From contig JAJHZJ010000311.1 of the NCBI GenBank assembly GCA_023548195.1, positions 10,307,099 to 10,371,098 of the forward strand: 64,000 nt of DNA, written 5' to 3'. A program made the translations under genes and the position numbers. The stretch is from Bettongia penicillata ogilbyi. Taxonomy: Eukaryota > Chordata > Mammalia > Diprotodontia > Potoroidae. The stretch's first letter is position 1. Every line of letters starts with the position of its first letter. The notes under the pieces were generated by a model. It worked only from the letters and a program-made list of their open reading frames with translations. It was not told the origin of the DNA and ran no database searches. Below, one piece after another: positions 46,563 to 58,289 of this stretch.

Positions 46563-47006
46563 GCATAAACATTAAGGGTACTTGGGAAAATGAGTTCAAG
46601 AGTAGATCAATGACTTTCCCTTCCACTAAATAAAGGAAAAGCATGTTGACATGTTGTATCTAAAGATGAAAAGAGCAGCAGGTGTAGTACCTCTGAAAAT
46701 ATGAACTTTTTTCATCTGATATCTAAGATTAAGAAAAAAATTATGTTTTGTACGCTATAGAGTATTTGAGTTAAGGAAACAGAAGCTTGAGAAGGAAGCA
46801 GGAGTCAATACAATTCTCGGTAGGAAATTTATTAGAGGAAGGAAAAGGTCATTGGAAGAGAGGGGTTGAACCCTTTCTCTGTCATCCAAAGGTGGAAAAA
46901 GCTAACAACTCAAGCTCACAAAACCAAAACTAATGAGCAAAATAAAACAGAAAGTAATGTAGACTAAAGGAATAAAGAATGTTGACTGCCCACACTGTAT
47001 TAACTG

Positions 47007-47110
47007 GTCCTGATTTTGAGGAGGAGGAAGGGAAATTGGCTGATATAATGCCTGTTAGAAGTATTGATTTTTTTAAAAAAATTCGCATAGCCTGGAGTAA
47101 AAGAAATTAA
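47007..47110 (+). repeat. Local direct repeat, copy 1
   Basis: About 104 bp, similar (roughly 85-90% by eye) to 48314-48419. Shared blocks are 'gtcctgatttt', 'gaggaggaggaag', 'gggaaatt' and 'tagcctggagtaaaagaaat'. Flanks outside the unit do not align. Confidence 0.85.
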
Positions 47111-47907
47111 ATTACCTGCAGTTACGCCACACTTTACAATCCACCTATGCCTAATTCTCTTCCCAACTGTTTTTGCCATAGGTTAAAAAAATATAGTTGT
47201 GCCTCTGTTTCCTGTAGTTTATTAATGATGTATTTATTAGATGTATTCAGATTTATCATTTGTAGATTAATTCACAGACGTTTTTCCTTCCTTTAACAAA
47301 TTTTTCCATCTGTCCTACCATTATTCCCTCCTGCACTCTACCCCGTTTTTTTCCATTTTCCTGATTCTGTCTTAGGCAATCAATCTGAGTTGAGAGTTGT
47401 CTCCACAGCTCCAATTCAGAAGCCAAGAAAGGAAGATTGTTAAAATGATGCAGGCAGAACTTTTGCTCCCTTCTTGCCCTTGAGCAATATGTATCCTTCT
47501 TAGCATTCCCAATATATTTCAAAATAGGTCCTGTTTCATTTTTTTTTTTTGAGGGGGGGAGGTTATTTTATTGCTTTTTTTCTTAATCCACCTAATACAA
47601 TGCATGTAGAATAACTTCAATCTTGATGAACCACATTGGAATATTTTCAGATACTTCAATTAGACGCCCAGGTCTCCATAACAATTCATTTCGGTTATTT
47701 TATTGCCTCAGGACCAGAAGAAACCTTTTCGTCTAGCTCATGGGGTACACTGGCAACTATATATCTTTTGGGTGTTAAGGCATTGTGCCCAATTTAACTT
47801 GTGAGGTAGAGTTCACATCATTGTTTGTCAAGGACCAGTGATTTCATTGGTATGAACACTCTCTCAACTGAAGCAAATTGTAATCTGCCTATAATTTATA
47901 GCCTTAG
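47111..47907. other. Single-copy DNA, nothing recognised
   Basis: Contains a T-run near 47539-47551 followed by a G-run. No recognised repeat or gene. Confidence 0.4.
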
Positions 47908-48040
47908 AGAGTTGTCCCAGGCTCAGAGAGGTTAGATAATTTGCCTATGGTCACAATGCTAGTAACTCTCAAAGGAAGGATTTATACCTTAGTCTTCCTG
48001 ACTTCCAATCTAGGACCTTTCAACAGTGATACGCTGTCTT
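47908..48040 (-). repeat. MIR-type SINE fragment, antisense
   Basis: 'ggctcagagaggttagataa', 'tttgcctatggtcacaatgc', 'acttccaatctaggaccttt'. Confidence 0.7.
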
Positions 48041-48313
48041 TAAGTTATAAACTACAATGCAGCTACATCTATATAATTGAGTATTTATTGAATACTATCA
48101 ATATTTTCACCCAGGTTTGTTTATCTGTTATGTTTTTTGGGGGGAACCCAGAAGAGCAAAATATTGCACACAAAATCCAGTTAAAGAAATGAACCAAGCA
48201 ATGGAACTCCTAGTTCAGACCAAGAATTGTCAGAATAGGAAAAATAATAATGGAACAAAGGAGAAGGGGCCAGGAAAGAAGATCGGTGGGATGAAATCTG
48301 GGGCCAAGAACTT

Positions 48314-48419
48314 GTCCTGATTTTGGAGGAGGAGGAAGAAAAGGGAAATTGACTGATACGATACCTGTTACAAGTATTTATTTTTAAAAATTTACATAGC
48401 CTGGAGTAAAAGAAATTAA
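48314..48419 (+). repeat. Local direct repeat, copy 2
   Basis: Partner of 47007-47110, 1.3 kb away in the same orientation. Includes a 4-base AAAG-type insertion relative to copy 1. Confidence 0.85.
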
Positions 48420-48984
48420 GAAGTGGCCAGAACTATAACTCAGGCTCTTGAGTCTCAGAGACTCAGCAAAAGAAGAAGACTCAAAAGAGAGTTTCTGAAA
48501 TTTATTATTTCCAAGGTACAAAGTCAGGATTAATGATAGTCAAAATAGGCAAATACTGAAAAACAATAGGCAGAAGTTCAGGAGACACTTTTAAATTATT
48601 TTAATAGTCACACATCCTTCTATTGTGAGAAAACTGCACTCCCCTAGGTCTCTATTTTGCTATATATTTTTATGACATACTGAGTCACCTTGACTGAGAA
48701 AGTGCTATGAAGCTTTGGGGAAAGGGGAGTCTCTTGGGACACACCACAGACTTTTGCCTGTGTTAGTATACTTACTTCATGACATTATACTTCATCAAAA
48801 AGTATAAAGAATGTAAGATCTGAAGCATGTCTTTAGCTTACTAGAGAACCAGTATTCCTCCTACCCCACTATACTAATTCCTTTCCAGGATGGAGTGTGT
48901 ATACATTAAGAAAGGTGAAGCAACTCTATTTGAAGAAATCCCACTCACAGTGGCCTTTGCTTCTCTTACCTGCTCCCATGAGTT
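48420..48984. other. Single-copy DNA, nothing recognised
   Basis: No gene or repeat family recognised. Confidence 0.4.
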
Positions 48985-49610
48985 CAATTATTATCCCTAT
49001 ACATCTTTTCAATTTTTATATCTAGTTAACTAGTCAACTGCATGTTCGACATATCTACCTGTGTGTTCCATTGACATTTCAGACACATTATATCCCAAAT
49101 ACAATTCCTTAGCCTTAAACCTTCAACCTTCTCCACCTTACCTATTTTCATTAAAGGTATCTATCTCCCCAGTAACCCATGTTTAGGACTTCAGCCATCC
49201 TTGACTCTTCCTTCTTCCTCATCCCTGATATTGAATCAGTTGACAAATCTTGTCAATTCTCCTGACTTCCAGCTCCATCATGCCATTTGCTAGTTTCTCT
49301 CCAAGGTCATGTCTACATAATGTCATAACTAGACTTTTATAATCTCCCAAATGATTTCTGCAGTTCTCATTCCTTTACCTTTCAATCTATCCTTCACATA
49401 ATTTCAAAAATATCTTTTTTTCCCCCTATAGCATAGATCTGCCCATGTTACTTGCTTACCCAGAATCTTTCAGTGTCTTGCTATTGAGTCAGGGAAAAAC
49501 AAACAAACGAAAGCCCACTTCAAACTGGTGATTAAGATCCTACACAATCTGGTTCCAACCTTCCTTCCCAGATCATTTCAGGTTATTTTTCCCCTTTTTC
49601 TCTGGCTATG
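48985..49610 (+). repeat. L2 LINE ORF2 3' portion, sense
   Basis: Ordered L2 landmarks: 'cagccatccttgactcttcc', 'gacaaatcttgtcaattctc', 'catgtctacataatgtcata', 'agatctgcccatgttacttg', 'gtgattaagatcctacacaa', 'tctggttccaaccttcc'. These correspond to the C-terminal region of L2 ORF2, decayed. Confidence 0.85.
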
Positions 49611-49649
49611 GAGCTGTTCATCCTTCCTGTCAAAGACTACAAATAACAT

Positions 49650-49835
49650 TATGGGGGTAAAGGGGATGTCTTGATTTGCAGAAGTAAATTGTGAATTGGT
49701 TCTAAGGGAGGCAGAATGGCACCAAGTCATCAGCCTCAGTCATTGAAGTCCTGTGGTCAAACAAGAGTCATGATGATTGACCTGGAGATAGTCTGAGATG
49801 CAGAGGATCATACTTCTTTCCTCAGTACCTGCTTC
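49650..49835 (-). repeat. Diverged fragment related to the 320-bp SINE
   Basis: 'gaccaagtcatcagcctca'-like, then 'catgatgattgacctggag' and 'atagtctgagatgcagagg'. These parallel the 'caccagcctcac' / 'gatgactggagatgaccc' / 'aggatgaggcaa' part of the SINEs at 17648 and 30896. An older relative. Confidence 0.5.
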
Positions 49836-50631
49836 CTATTGTATGTTATTCTCTAATATAATAATACAAAGTGTTTTTCTCTGCCCTTCCAGCTGGTTGT
49901 CTAACCTAGTTTTTTTGGTAGGGTCATGTCATACCTTAAAAATCATAGGAATTTGGTAGTCACAACTCTCCATCCTTTTCAGCTACTCACCCCATAGGGT
50001 GGGATGCTACAATTAATAATTCCTTTTCTTTTGCTCTTCCAGCTAGCCACTTGATCCTCCTACTCTACCTCAGCTACGATCCTGAGCAACCCTCTGTTTA
50101 CTGGAAATGATGCACTTAGTAAAATTTTCTTAGCAGAGAGAATTACAATTTTCTTCAATAAGCACTATTGTCCAGTAGTTGGGAAGAATTCCATACTTCT
50201 ATTATCCAATAGCTATTCTTCTCAAGTTGGCTCTGCCAGGAAACAGAGACCTATGTTTATAAATATTTGCCTTGAACCTCTTAGGAATTCTTTTGATCAT
50301 TGTTTTATTTCTTCTGAACAGACCTTAGCTTATTCACTCCTTTGACTCAAATCTTCCTTGAATTGCTTGCCTCTGAGTCTTTCATTTTTGTTGTCACTTC
50401 ACATTCTCAGTAACCCATTTTAGTATATATCATACCCTTGACTGGGCTCCACTTCTCCAAAACAAAATTTTTAACAAACACTGTGGCAAGGAAATTGTCT
50501 TTAATTTGACCCAATTAGCCTCTATTTTCTGTCCACTTTTCCTCATGTCAGTAACGTACTTCCTAAGCACATATACATGGTAGAATCTTTAGTTTCCTTC
50601 AAAATTAACTCAAGTGACTTGTTATAATGTT
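49836..50631. other. Single-copy DNA, nothing recognised
   Basis: Possibly decayed L2 in part; not supportable by eye. Confidence 0.35.
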
Positions 50632-50641
50632 CACACACACA

Positions 50642-50689
<48 letters not shown>

Positions 50690-50768
50690 CTACATATAAG
50701 CACACACGCATATATGTGTATATACTTGTGTATATATGCACGCACACATATATGTGTGTGTACACACA
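50632..50768. repeat. (CA)n / (TA)n compound microsatellite
   Basis: (CA)n at 50632-50644, (TA)n at 50645-50684, then degenerate CATA/TGTG units. Confidence 0.95.
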
Positions 50769-50776
50769 CCTTAGAA

Positions 50777-50972
50777 CAGGGGTTCTCAGCCTTTTTTGTA
50801 TTTGTGTCATGGACCTGTTTGATAGCCTAAGAAAGTCTATGGACTCCTCAGAATAATGTTTTTTAAGTGCAGAAAATAAAATACATATGACAATAAGGAT
50901 AACTGAATACGTTGAAATGCAGTTACCAAATATTTTTTAAATCCAGTTTGTGGACTGCAGATTAAGAGTCTC
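50777..50972 (+). mobile_element. Nonautonomous hAT-type DNA transposon
   Basis: Starts CAGGGGTTCTCAGCC and closes with an imperfect inverted counterpart near 50968-50972 (AAGAGTCTCTG). Interior 'gtcatggacctgtttgatag', 'cagaataatgttttttaag', 'tgcagttaccaaatattt' matches a mammalian Charlie-type nonautonomous family. Same family as 60020-60167. Confidence 0.72.
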
Positions 50973-51159
50973 TGTTCTGTTCCCTTGTTGAGAGATACAT
51001 GCTCATGCTGCTTGATAAATAGATACAGGAAACTCCTCTGAGTAAGGTATTTAATGACTTTACAACTTAGACCCTTTGGAAATACTTGCTTTCTCTTAGG
51101 TATCAACATTAATGCAAGTAGGAGAGAGAAGATGAGGCAAAAATGAAGAGATGTATTCC

Positions 51160-52700
51160 TTTCCCTCAAGGAGCTCAAAATCTAATAGAGGTGACAAGAT
51201 AAAAAATAATTCTAATACAATTCATAGAATTATAAGTAAATATATTTACCAAAATCAAGTGGAATGAGAAAGTCAAGAAGGGATAAAATTTAGAGCTGGA
51301 GAGAAGATTTCATGAAGTCTCATATGAGCCGGATTTTAAAGGAAGAGAAAGATTTCAATAAGTGGAGGAGTGAGGAGAAACCATTCCTTGTCTGGAAGGG
51401 AAGATATGGTAGAGTCCCTGACAAGCTAGTAAGGTAGGAAAGAGCAGGATGGTATCAGAGAATGGTGCATCATTTGGTTTGACTGGAATTTTAAATGGAT
51501 GAAAGGGATTTATAAGGATGAGGGCTAGAAAGAATATTTTGAATCAGATTGTTAAGAAGCTCGAATGCCAGAATCAGGTATTCATATTTATTCAATAAAC
51601 AGTGGGGACCACTGAAAGCTTTGAATAGAGAAGTAGCACAGTCAAATTTATGAATTAGAAAGACTAGCCTCAGAGCAGTATGAAAGATATTTATGAAGAA
51701 TACAGATAGGAATCTTGAGAAGTTAAGACATTAGTACAATAATCGAAGCGAGGGGCAACAAGGGGCTGAACAATCATAGGAGCAATTGGATTGAAAACCA
51801 GTACACAGTGGGGATAGGATTGTGATACAGAGGCATTGTCAAGATACAATCCATAGTACTTGATAAATGATTGAATGTGGGGAACCAAAGATTATTCAGA
51901 ACTTTCACTCAGACAAGGCGATTTAGAGGATGGAGGTGCCATCAAATGAAACTGATTAATTGGGAAGATTGTTCATATTGACTTCAATATACTAGCAAGA
52001 TACTCAAGAAGGAATACTCAATAGGCAGTTGTGTGGCAGCATAAGACAGTGGATAGGGTGATGAATTTTTGGTCATAAGACATGGATTTGAATCATAGAG
52101 TCATCCTGACTGTATTAATTTGAGCAAGTCACTTTATAGACCTCAGGCACTTCATCTATAAAATGAAGGAATTGGAATATGTCACCCTGAAGTTCATTCC
52201 AACTATCAATTTATGGGATTAGAGTTTAGGACGAAAGTTAGGGCTAGAGATAAGGAAATCATCTGGATAGAAATCAGGACTGAAGGTAGGGAGTGGGGAA
52301 TGGGGCAAGTTAGAATGTCATAAGCAAAGAATGAGGACAAGAGCCTTGGGAGATACCCACATTTAGGGGTTTGAAGGAGAGAGATGATTTAGTAAAAGAG
52401 ATAAAATATAGATCATTAGAAAGATAGGAGATTTCAGTGGCACAGAATTTAAAGGAGGAGAAAATATACAGAAGGAAGGAGATATCATTAAGGATAGAAA
52501 CAGAATAAAGGAGGAAGAGGATTAGAAAGAGGGCATTGACCTTACCCAAAAAGAGGTTGTTAGTAACTTTATTAGTGCTAGGAGGACAGAGACCAGATCA
52601 AAAGGGAATGGAAGGTTAATTGCTTGGTGAGGAAGTAATACACTTAAAGCATATTACTCTTCTTAAAAGTTTGGGAGAGAAGAGGAGGGTCAAGATATGT
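51160..52700 (-). repeat. Long L2 LINE fragment, antisense, split by a SINE
   Basis: The longest L2 here. 51160-52024: 'ccctcaaggagctcaaaatc', then 'ggaccactgaaagctttg', 'gtagcacagtcaaatttatg', 'gatggaggtgccatcaaatg'. 52225-52700: 'tgggagatacccacatttag', 'aagagcctt', 'cttaaaagtttgggagag'. The order runs from the L2 3' end at left to ORF2 at right. No open frame remains. Confidence 0.82.
52025..52222 (+). repeat. MIR-like tRNA-derived SINE inserted in L2
   Basis: 'ggcagcataagacagtgga', 'gagcaagtcactttatagac', 'cttcatctataaaatgaagg', 'ttccaactatcaatttatgg'. Confidence 0.8.
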
Positions 52701-53159
52701 AAGATGGGGAGATATGGGTGTGGTTAATAGGCAGAAGAAAAGGATCCATCAGAAAAGAGAAGGAAGGTAAAAGAGAGATGGTACAATTGAAGGAATAAGA
52801 TCAGTCCTTCCATAGTCAATAAGCATTCATCAGTTTGACTAATGGTCTAATATTTCTCCTGTCTGGTCAGTTTGATGTGGATATCCTAACATGAGATGGG
52901 GAGGATTATTCTTTAGAGAAATCCAGGTAGGAATATTCATTTCACAAGAATCTAAACTTTTATCTCCATGGCTTCATTTCCTTCATAGGATATAAAGCTG
53001 GAGATGTTTAGTTCATGGGATGCATGCACATCTAAGACAGGGATCTTAGGAAGATATCTTTTTCATTTTTGGCTCAATAGGTTTTTTTTGTTGTTGTTGT
53101 TTTTTGTACCAAAAATATGGTTTCTAATAGAAGGGAATAAATGTTCTCCTAATCTATTC

Positions 53160-53275
53160 AATCAGTCCATCAACAAACATATAGAAAGCATCCAATAGAT
53201 GTCAGTGTGCTAGATGTGGGCAATACAAAGACCCAAAGTTCAATAATTCCTACCCAGATAATTCAGTTGCCATTA
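53160..53275 (-). repeat. L2 3' end fragment, antisense
   Basis: 'caatcagtccatcaacaaac', then 'gtgtgctagatgtgggcaat', then 'cccaaagttcaataattcc'. Diverged. Confidence 0.6.
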
Positions 53276-53929
53276 AAAAAATATCAGAAGGGTATTATGA
53301 GCCTTAAGGGAAAAAAAGAGCCACAAAGAAAAATTACCTTCTATTTTCAATATTAAAAAACCCTTTAATTATAAAGCCTAATATTACAACTATGTGATGT
53401 CAGAGCAATTTTGCTCCAAATGGAATTTGCCTCCTTTCCCCTCTCTACCAAGCAGTGAGAGGCCAGGAACAAGAAACAGAAAGGTAAATAGAGTGACGCT
53501 AAAGACCAAAGCTCTGTACATAATACTGAGACAGCTGGTTTGAATTGGAAAAGAAACATCATTTTTATTAGAATACTGACTCTTGTTTATCCTTATTGAT
53601 TTTATTGGGTTATTATTGATTAACTGTACCCCATGGGCCTATTAGTGAAATGCTAGTAATGCATTAAAGAAAGACAGAGCCTTTTCAAGATTTTGTACTA
53701 CCAGCACTGGTTTCATCAGTTCCAACTGACTTTGTTGTACTGAATCAACTATATTTCTTTTCAATGCTTCAATAACTCCTTGGGGGTCTGAGATCAAAAA
53801 AAAAATTATGTTTCCAACATCGGAAAACACTAGGATGCATTCATTCAGATCTGTCCCTCCCAGTATCTGGTGTCTCTACTACAAATTTTAGAATGTGTTG
53901 TGACATCTATTATCTTATTTTAGGCACAG
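53276..53929. other. Single-copy DNA, nothing recognised
   Basis: No supported gene. The 62- and 65-codon minus frames here match nothing known. Confidence 0.4.
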
Positions 53930-54090
53930 ACACTTTCTCACAATTCTATGCCCTATATTTAGGTCAGAAAACTAAGGCACAGAGCAGTTAAGCAGTATTT
54001 ATGAGGTAATAAAGCTAGATAATTACAAAACAGTAATGGGAGCCCAAGTCTCCTCACTCTCAACTCCAGCTACAATTCTTACTACTAGGG
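53930..54090 (-). repeat. MIR SINE fragment, antisense
   Basis: 'ggtcagaaaactaaggcaca', 'gagcagttaagcagtattta', 'gggagcccaagtctcctc'. Confidence 0.7.
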
Positions 54091-54814
54091 CAATTTTGCC
54101 TAGCTCTCATTATTTCTTTGCCCTACACTTCTCTCCACCTTTATACTCTCAGGATTCCAGGATTCCTACCCTACTTCAAAATTTTTTCATTTGGGGATTT
54201 TCCCCAAATGATTCTTTTATGGGGAAGGGGATGGATTAAGCTACTGGTTGCTTGGTTTACTCATCCCCTTCCCCTAATTTTGGCATCATATTGAGATATC
54301 AGCACCTCTAATATGCTTCCTTTCTGAATGCCAGCAAGTAAATCTGGAAAATCTTGAAAGCTCTTTAGATGAAAATATTCTTTTATTTATTAAACTGACC
54401 TTCCCCAGTGACTGAATTTCTACAGATTACTTTATTTCTATGTTTTTTCCACAGTAGGTAAATTAGACATTTATATAAATAGAAAGACTGATTAGAATGA
54501 AGCAGACAGTGAGGTGAATATGTGAACTTCCTCACACAAATATTTAGTCAGATAATACAAAACTTGTGTATCTGTTACTTTGTTTCATTTAAAATAAATT
54601 GACTATTTCTGGAGATCTATGATTTAACTTTGAATTATTCTTCTAACCTAAAATAGGCTAATTTTCCTATACCTGGTTTGAAATTGCTAAGTCTGTATCT
54701 CCACCAAGTAATTATTTCTATGTTATATTACTTGACACTAAGCATTATTGGTTTCGTCTATGTATTTAAGTCTTTATATTTGCCTGAAGATATGTTTTCT
54801 CAGATTTGGTTTTA
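54091..54814. other. Single-copy DNA, nothing recognised
   Basis: No recognised repeat or gene. Confidence 0.4.
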
Positions 54815-54945
54815 CAACAAACTATGACCTTAAACAAATTATTTCATCACTTTTTTACTCAGTTTCTTTATCTGTAAAATTATAAAATTAGATCAGATGA
54901 ATGTTATAGTTTCTCCTATTTTTAAAAATAGATGATAAATATTGG
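54815..54945 (+). repeat. MIR-like SINE fragment
   Basis: 'cttaaacaaattatttcatc', 'cagtttctttatctgtaaaa', 'ttagatcagatgaatgttat'. Confidence 0.65.
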
Positions 54946-55084
54946 GTTACCTTGGTAAACCGATTATTCATCATGCCACATTGAAGGGATATTTTCAATC
55001 TCTCTGGTCAATTGATGAACATAAGGAAAAATTAAAATCATCCAGTCATCTAGGGCTCAGGTCGTCTTTCTGTACATAACGTCA

Positions 55085-55285
55085 TTATTTACAAGGTATT
55101 TTCCTTACTAGAATGGTACGAGTTAGGTGGTTTAGGTATTGATTTCTTCATTTTAAAAATGAGTAAAACGAGACTCAGAAAGACAAATTGACTTGTTCAA
55201 AGTCAGACAACTAGGAAAATGGTTAAATTATTTCTTCAGGCCAGGTCATATGACTATAAATATCATATCCTTTCCACTACTTTCT
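55085..55285 (-). repeat. MIR SINE, antisense
   Basis: 'cattttaaaaatgagtaaaa', 'cgagactcagaaagacaaa', 'gacttgttcaaagtcagac', 'ggccaggtcatatgac'. Confidence 0.72.
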
Positions 55286-55504
55286 TATTCATTCCCCTGG
55301 TAGATAATTCTGGCAGGTAATATCTAACCATAAAATTTGCCATCTCTTGGTTAAAATGTGTGTGTGTGTGTTTGCCCTGGTGAAAAGAGAAATTAATTGA
55401 ATCTTACAGGATCTGGGACTTTATAGGATATCCTACTACATATATTCCCTGGGGCAAATTGCCAAATGGAAAATAAAGTGAGTTTTCATCTACAAGATGT
55501 TGCG

Positions 55505-55672
55505 GACATATAGAGAGATCACTGAATTTGGAATTAGAAGTCTTGGGTTTGAATTTTGGATTTTTCTCACTGTGTAATACTGAGTAAGGCACTTAAGTTG
55601 TCTGGCCCTTGGTTTCTTGTTTAATGTGAGAGTGTTCTACGTGATCCCCAAGGGCACTGTTAGGTATAAATC
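55505..55672 (+). repeat. MIR-like tRNA-derived SINE
   Basis: 'gaattagaagtcttgggttt', 'actgagtaaggcacttaag', then 'tctacgtgatccccaagggc'. Confidence 0.75.
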
Positions 55673-55717
55673 TTTATATACACACACACATATGTGTGTG
55701 TATATATGTGTGTGTAT
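55673..55717. repeat. CA/TG palindromic microsatellite
   Basis: Contains CACACACATATGTGTGTG, a perfect 18-bp palindrome, at the junction of CA and TG runs. Confidence 0.95.
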
Positions 55718-56080
55718 TTATGTTTTCCTACTTGACAAAAATTATATTGACATTTTGAGACATCTAGATTAGAGGAATTTTTACTATTCATTTACTTGTA
55801 TTCTTGTCTCCTACAGGTAGGCTCAACATATCTCTGAAGAAAATGGCTAACATTTCTGCGTCTCATAAGCTCCCACTCCAAATTTTGTTTTGATTTTGTT
55901 TTTCTATGTCTTGAAATAATCTCATAGGAATAAAGTGTTGTGAAACAATTTGCATTCATGACATATCAAATCAAGATATTACCTTTGAGTTATTAAACTA
56001 TTCACATTAAGTACATTAAATTAATACAAAGGACAGAGAGTAGATGAATGGGCTACAATAGGCAATCCCAAAATTGAATG

Positions 56081-56083
<3 letters not shown>
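55718..56083. other. Single-copy DNA, nothing recognised
   Basis: No recognised repeat or gene. Confidence 0.4.

Positions 56084-56151
<68 letters not shown>
56084..56151. repeat. (GA)n microsatellite
   Basis: About 33 uninterrupted AG units. Confidence 0.98.
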
Positions 56152-56153
<2 letters not shown>

Positions 56154-56234
56154 CAAGACCCCCAAACAGCAATGAAGAAAACAATTATTCAACAAAAACC
56201 TATTAGGGAATTTGGATAGAGATATGATAAGAGA

Positions 56235-56360
56235 TCACATTAGACTGTAAGTTCCTTGAAGAAAGAGATTTTTGACTCTTTTTTGTAACCTCAGCATTTA
56301 GCACAGTGCCAGAGACACAGTAGACAATAAATATTCACGCAACATACTGAAAGAAGAATA
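56235..56360 (+). repeat. L2 3' end, sense
   Basis: 'attagactgtaagttccttg', 'cagcatttagcacagtgcca', 'gacaataaatattcac': the sense L2 terminus. Confidence 0.8.
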
Positions 56361-56459
56361 GATCCATACTTATGATCTTTATAATAATAAATTCCATGTG
56401 AATCAAATTTTGCTTGTTCTTTAGGTAGAAGAAAATGGAATGGTTTTTGTCATCTAATT

Positions 56460-56950
56460 CAGAAAAAAAGGGGACGATGCTTCTGATTATATTAAAATAA
56501 TAATTTTACATAACAAAAAGCAGACACCTAAAATAAGAAAAAAATACTTTGAAGGAAAATTTTTGACAAAAATATTTCTGTTAGGAATCTGGCAATCAAA
56601 AAACTTATAAGTAATTCAGATAAATTTAATAAAGTAAATTCATCAATATCAAAATATGTGAACAGGTAGTTCTCAAAAGAAGCAACATAAATTGCTGATA
56701 ACCACCTATAATTTTTCAAACTTTATAACAATTAGAAAAACTCAGAATAAACTTAAATTCATCAAATTGGTGAAGATATCTGAAAATCGTAAAAGTTAAT
56801 CCTAGAGGGGTTGTAAAAAGTAGGCATGCAGTTATACCGTTGGTGAAGCTATGAATGTATACAGTCTTTTTAGAAAATTCTATTCCATTTACAATTAGAA
56901 TTATAAACTTTGTAAATTTTAACCTCAAGATCTACTGATGGGGCTATAAT
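56460..56950 (+). mobile_element. Old L1 ORF2 C-terminal fragment, sense
   Basis: 'gtgaacaggtagttctcaaa', 'agaagcaacataaattgctg', 'ctcagaataaacttaaattc', 'tcatcaaattggtgaagat' and 'gttggtgaagctatgaatg' parallel the L1 ORF2 stretch that in better copies reads 'ggatatgaacaggcagtttt' to 'tgttggtggagctgtga'. All frames are broken. Confidence 0.72.
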
Positions 56951-56979
56951 CTAATGATATCATTGAGAATTTTGTTTTA

Positions 56980-57355
56980 TTATGTATGTTATTAAGCATT
57001 TATTAAGTGCTTACTATATGCCAGGGACTATGCTTTGTGGCATGAATATAAATACAAGATAAAGTCTCTGCTTTCAATTACTTTTTTATTGGGGGTCAGG
57101 CTATACATGAAACAAGGGAGAAAATATGGTTGGGGAAGGGAGGGAAAGAAGTCTAGAGAGTCAGAAGTGGAGTCTATAGAGGAATGAAGAAGTAAACATG
57201 GCTGGCCCAGACATTTCTTTAAAAGGGACATAATAGAAGGAATTGAAAAACCAGAGGAAAGGGGTATGGGGCAAATGGATCTTCCAGGGCAAGAAAACTT
57301 CAGGGGAATGATGGAGAAAGAATTCTGAAAGACAAGGAGGAGAATCTAGATTCAA
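56980..57355 (-). repeat. L2 LINE 3' fragment, antisense
   Basis: 'agcatttattaagtgcttac', 'tatgccagggactatgc', then 'aaagtctctgctttcaatta' and downstream purine-rich L2. Followed at 57361-57381 by a short TTTTA array. Confidence 0.82.
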
Positions 57356-57401
57356 AGCATCTTTTATTTTATTTTATTTGAGCAGAAAATAAAATTAAAC
57401 A

Positions 57402-57637
57402 AGGGCAGTTATATGGCATGGTGGATAGAGTACCAGGTTTGGAGTCAGGAAGACTCATCTTTCTGAATTCAAATCTGGCATCAGATTCTGACTAGCTGTG
57501 TGACCCTAAGCAAGGGTCACTTAGCCCTCTTTGCCTGAGTTTCCTCATCAGTGAACTGAACTGGAGGAAATAGCAAATCACTCCAGTATTTTGTCAAGAA
57601 AATCCCAAATAGGGTCACAAATAGCTGAACAACAAAA
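57402..57637 (+). repeat. RTE-tailed CORE-SINE
   Basis: 'gggcagttatatggcatgg', 'ttcctcatcagtgaactg', 'aagaaaatcccaaatagggt', tail 'agctgaacaacaaaac'. The tail has lost part of the usual pentad before 'ctgaacaac'. Confidence 0.87.
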
Positions 57638-57689
57638 CAGGAAAGCAAATGAGTCAGATATTATAAGTAAATTTTGGAAATGAGCCTAA

Positions 57690-57900
57690 TATATTATTGT
57701 GCCACAAAAATAGCAATTATCATAAGATCATAGATTTTTTTTTAATCTGGGATTTTAAGAGTTAAGAAAAATGAGGCACAAGTGGATTAATTAAATGTCC
57801 TGTCTCATTCTCATAGTAAGAGGAAGAGGTAGAATTAGAACTTGGGATCTATAACTAAAAGTTCAGTCTTTATTTTTTCCTTTACAACACACTGCCTCCC
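57690..57900 (-). repeat. MIR SINE, antisense, diverged
   Basis: 'agaaaaatgaggcacaag', 'aattagaacttgggatct', then 'cacactgcctccc' at the inverted head. Confidence 0.65.
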
Positions 57901-58289
57901 TCCAAAAGAATATTGAAAACTTCTATGACTTGTACAAAGGGAAGAAAGCAGAATCCAAATAATGATACACATATTAACCACAAGTAAGTCTATCTATTAA
58001 TAATAGTGAATTATAATTATAAAGATGACAAATTTCAGAAAAAAAAGAAAAATAATTCAGAAGGAGACATCATTGAAATCAAGAATTTTTTAAGGTTGGT
58101 GGACAATTTGGAAAAAAAATTAAAAAACAGTAAAGAAGTTTATGGCTTTATGTGCTAGCTGTTAAAATTCTGTATTTCACTGCATAATTGTTGAAGATTT
58201 TATGCTAAATTATTTTGCAAAAAAAAATGAGGTGAGACCATTATGTGAGGCTTTAAAAAATCTGTGCTATTACTTAAAATTATTTGTTA
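57901..58289. other. AT-rich single-copy DNA
   Basis: No recognised repeat or gene. Confidence 0.4.

Noticed and set aside
47007..48419. Provirus with ~105-bp LTRs
   Set aside because: Repeats are far too short for LTRs, lack TG...CA ends, and the interior shows no gag/pol-like frame.
50614..50856. Tyr-Ile repeat frames here and at 24801, 46418, 59641
   Set aside because: Translations of (TA)n/(CA)n microsatellites.
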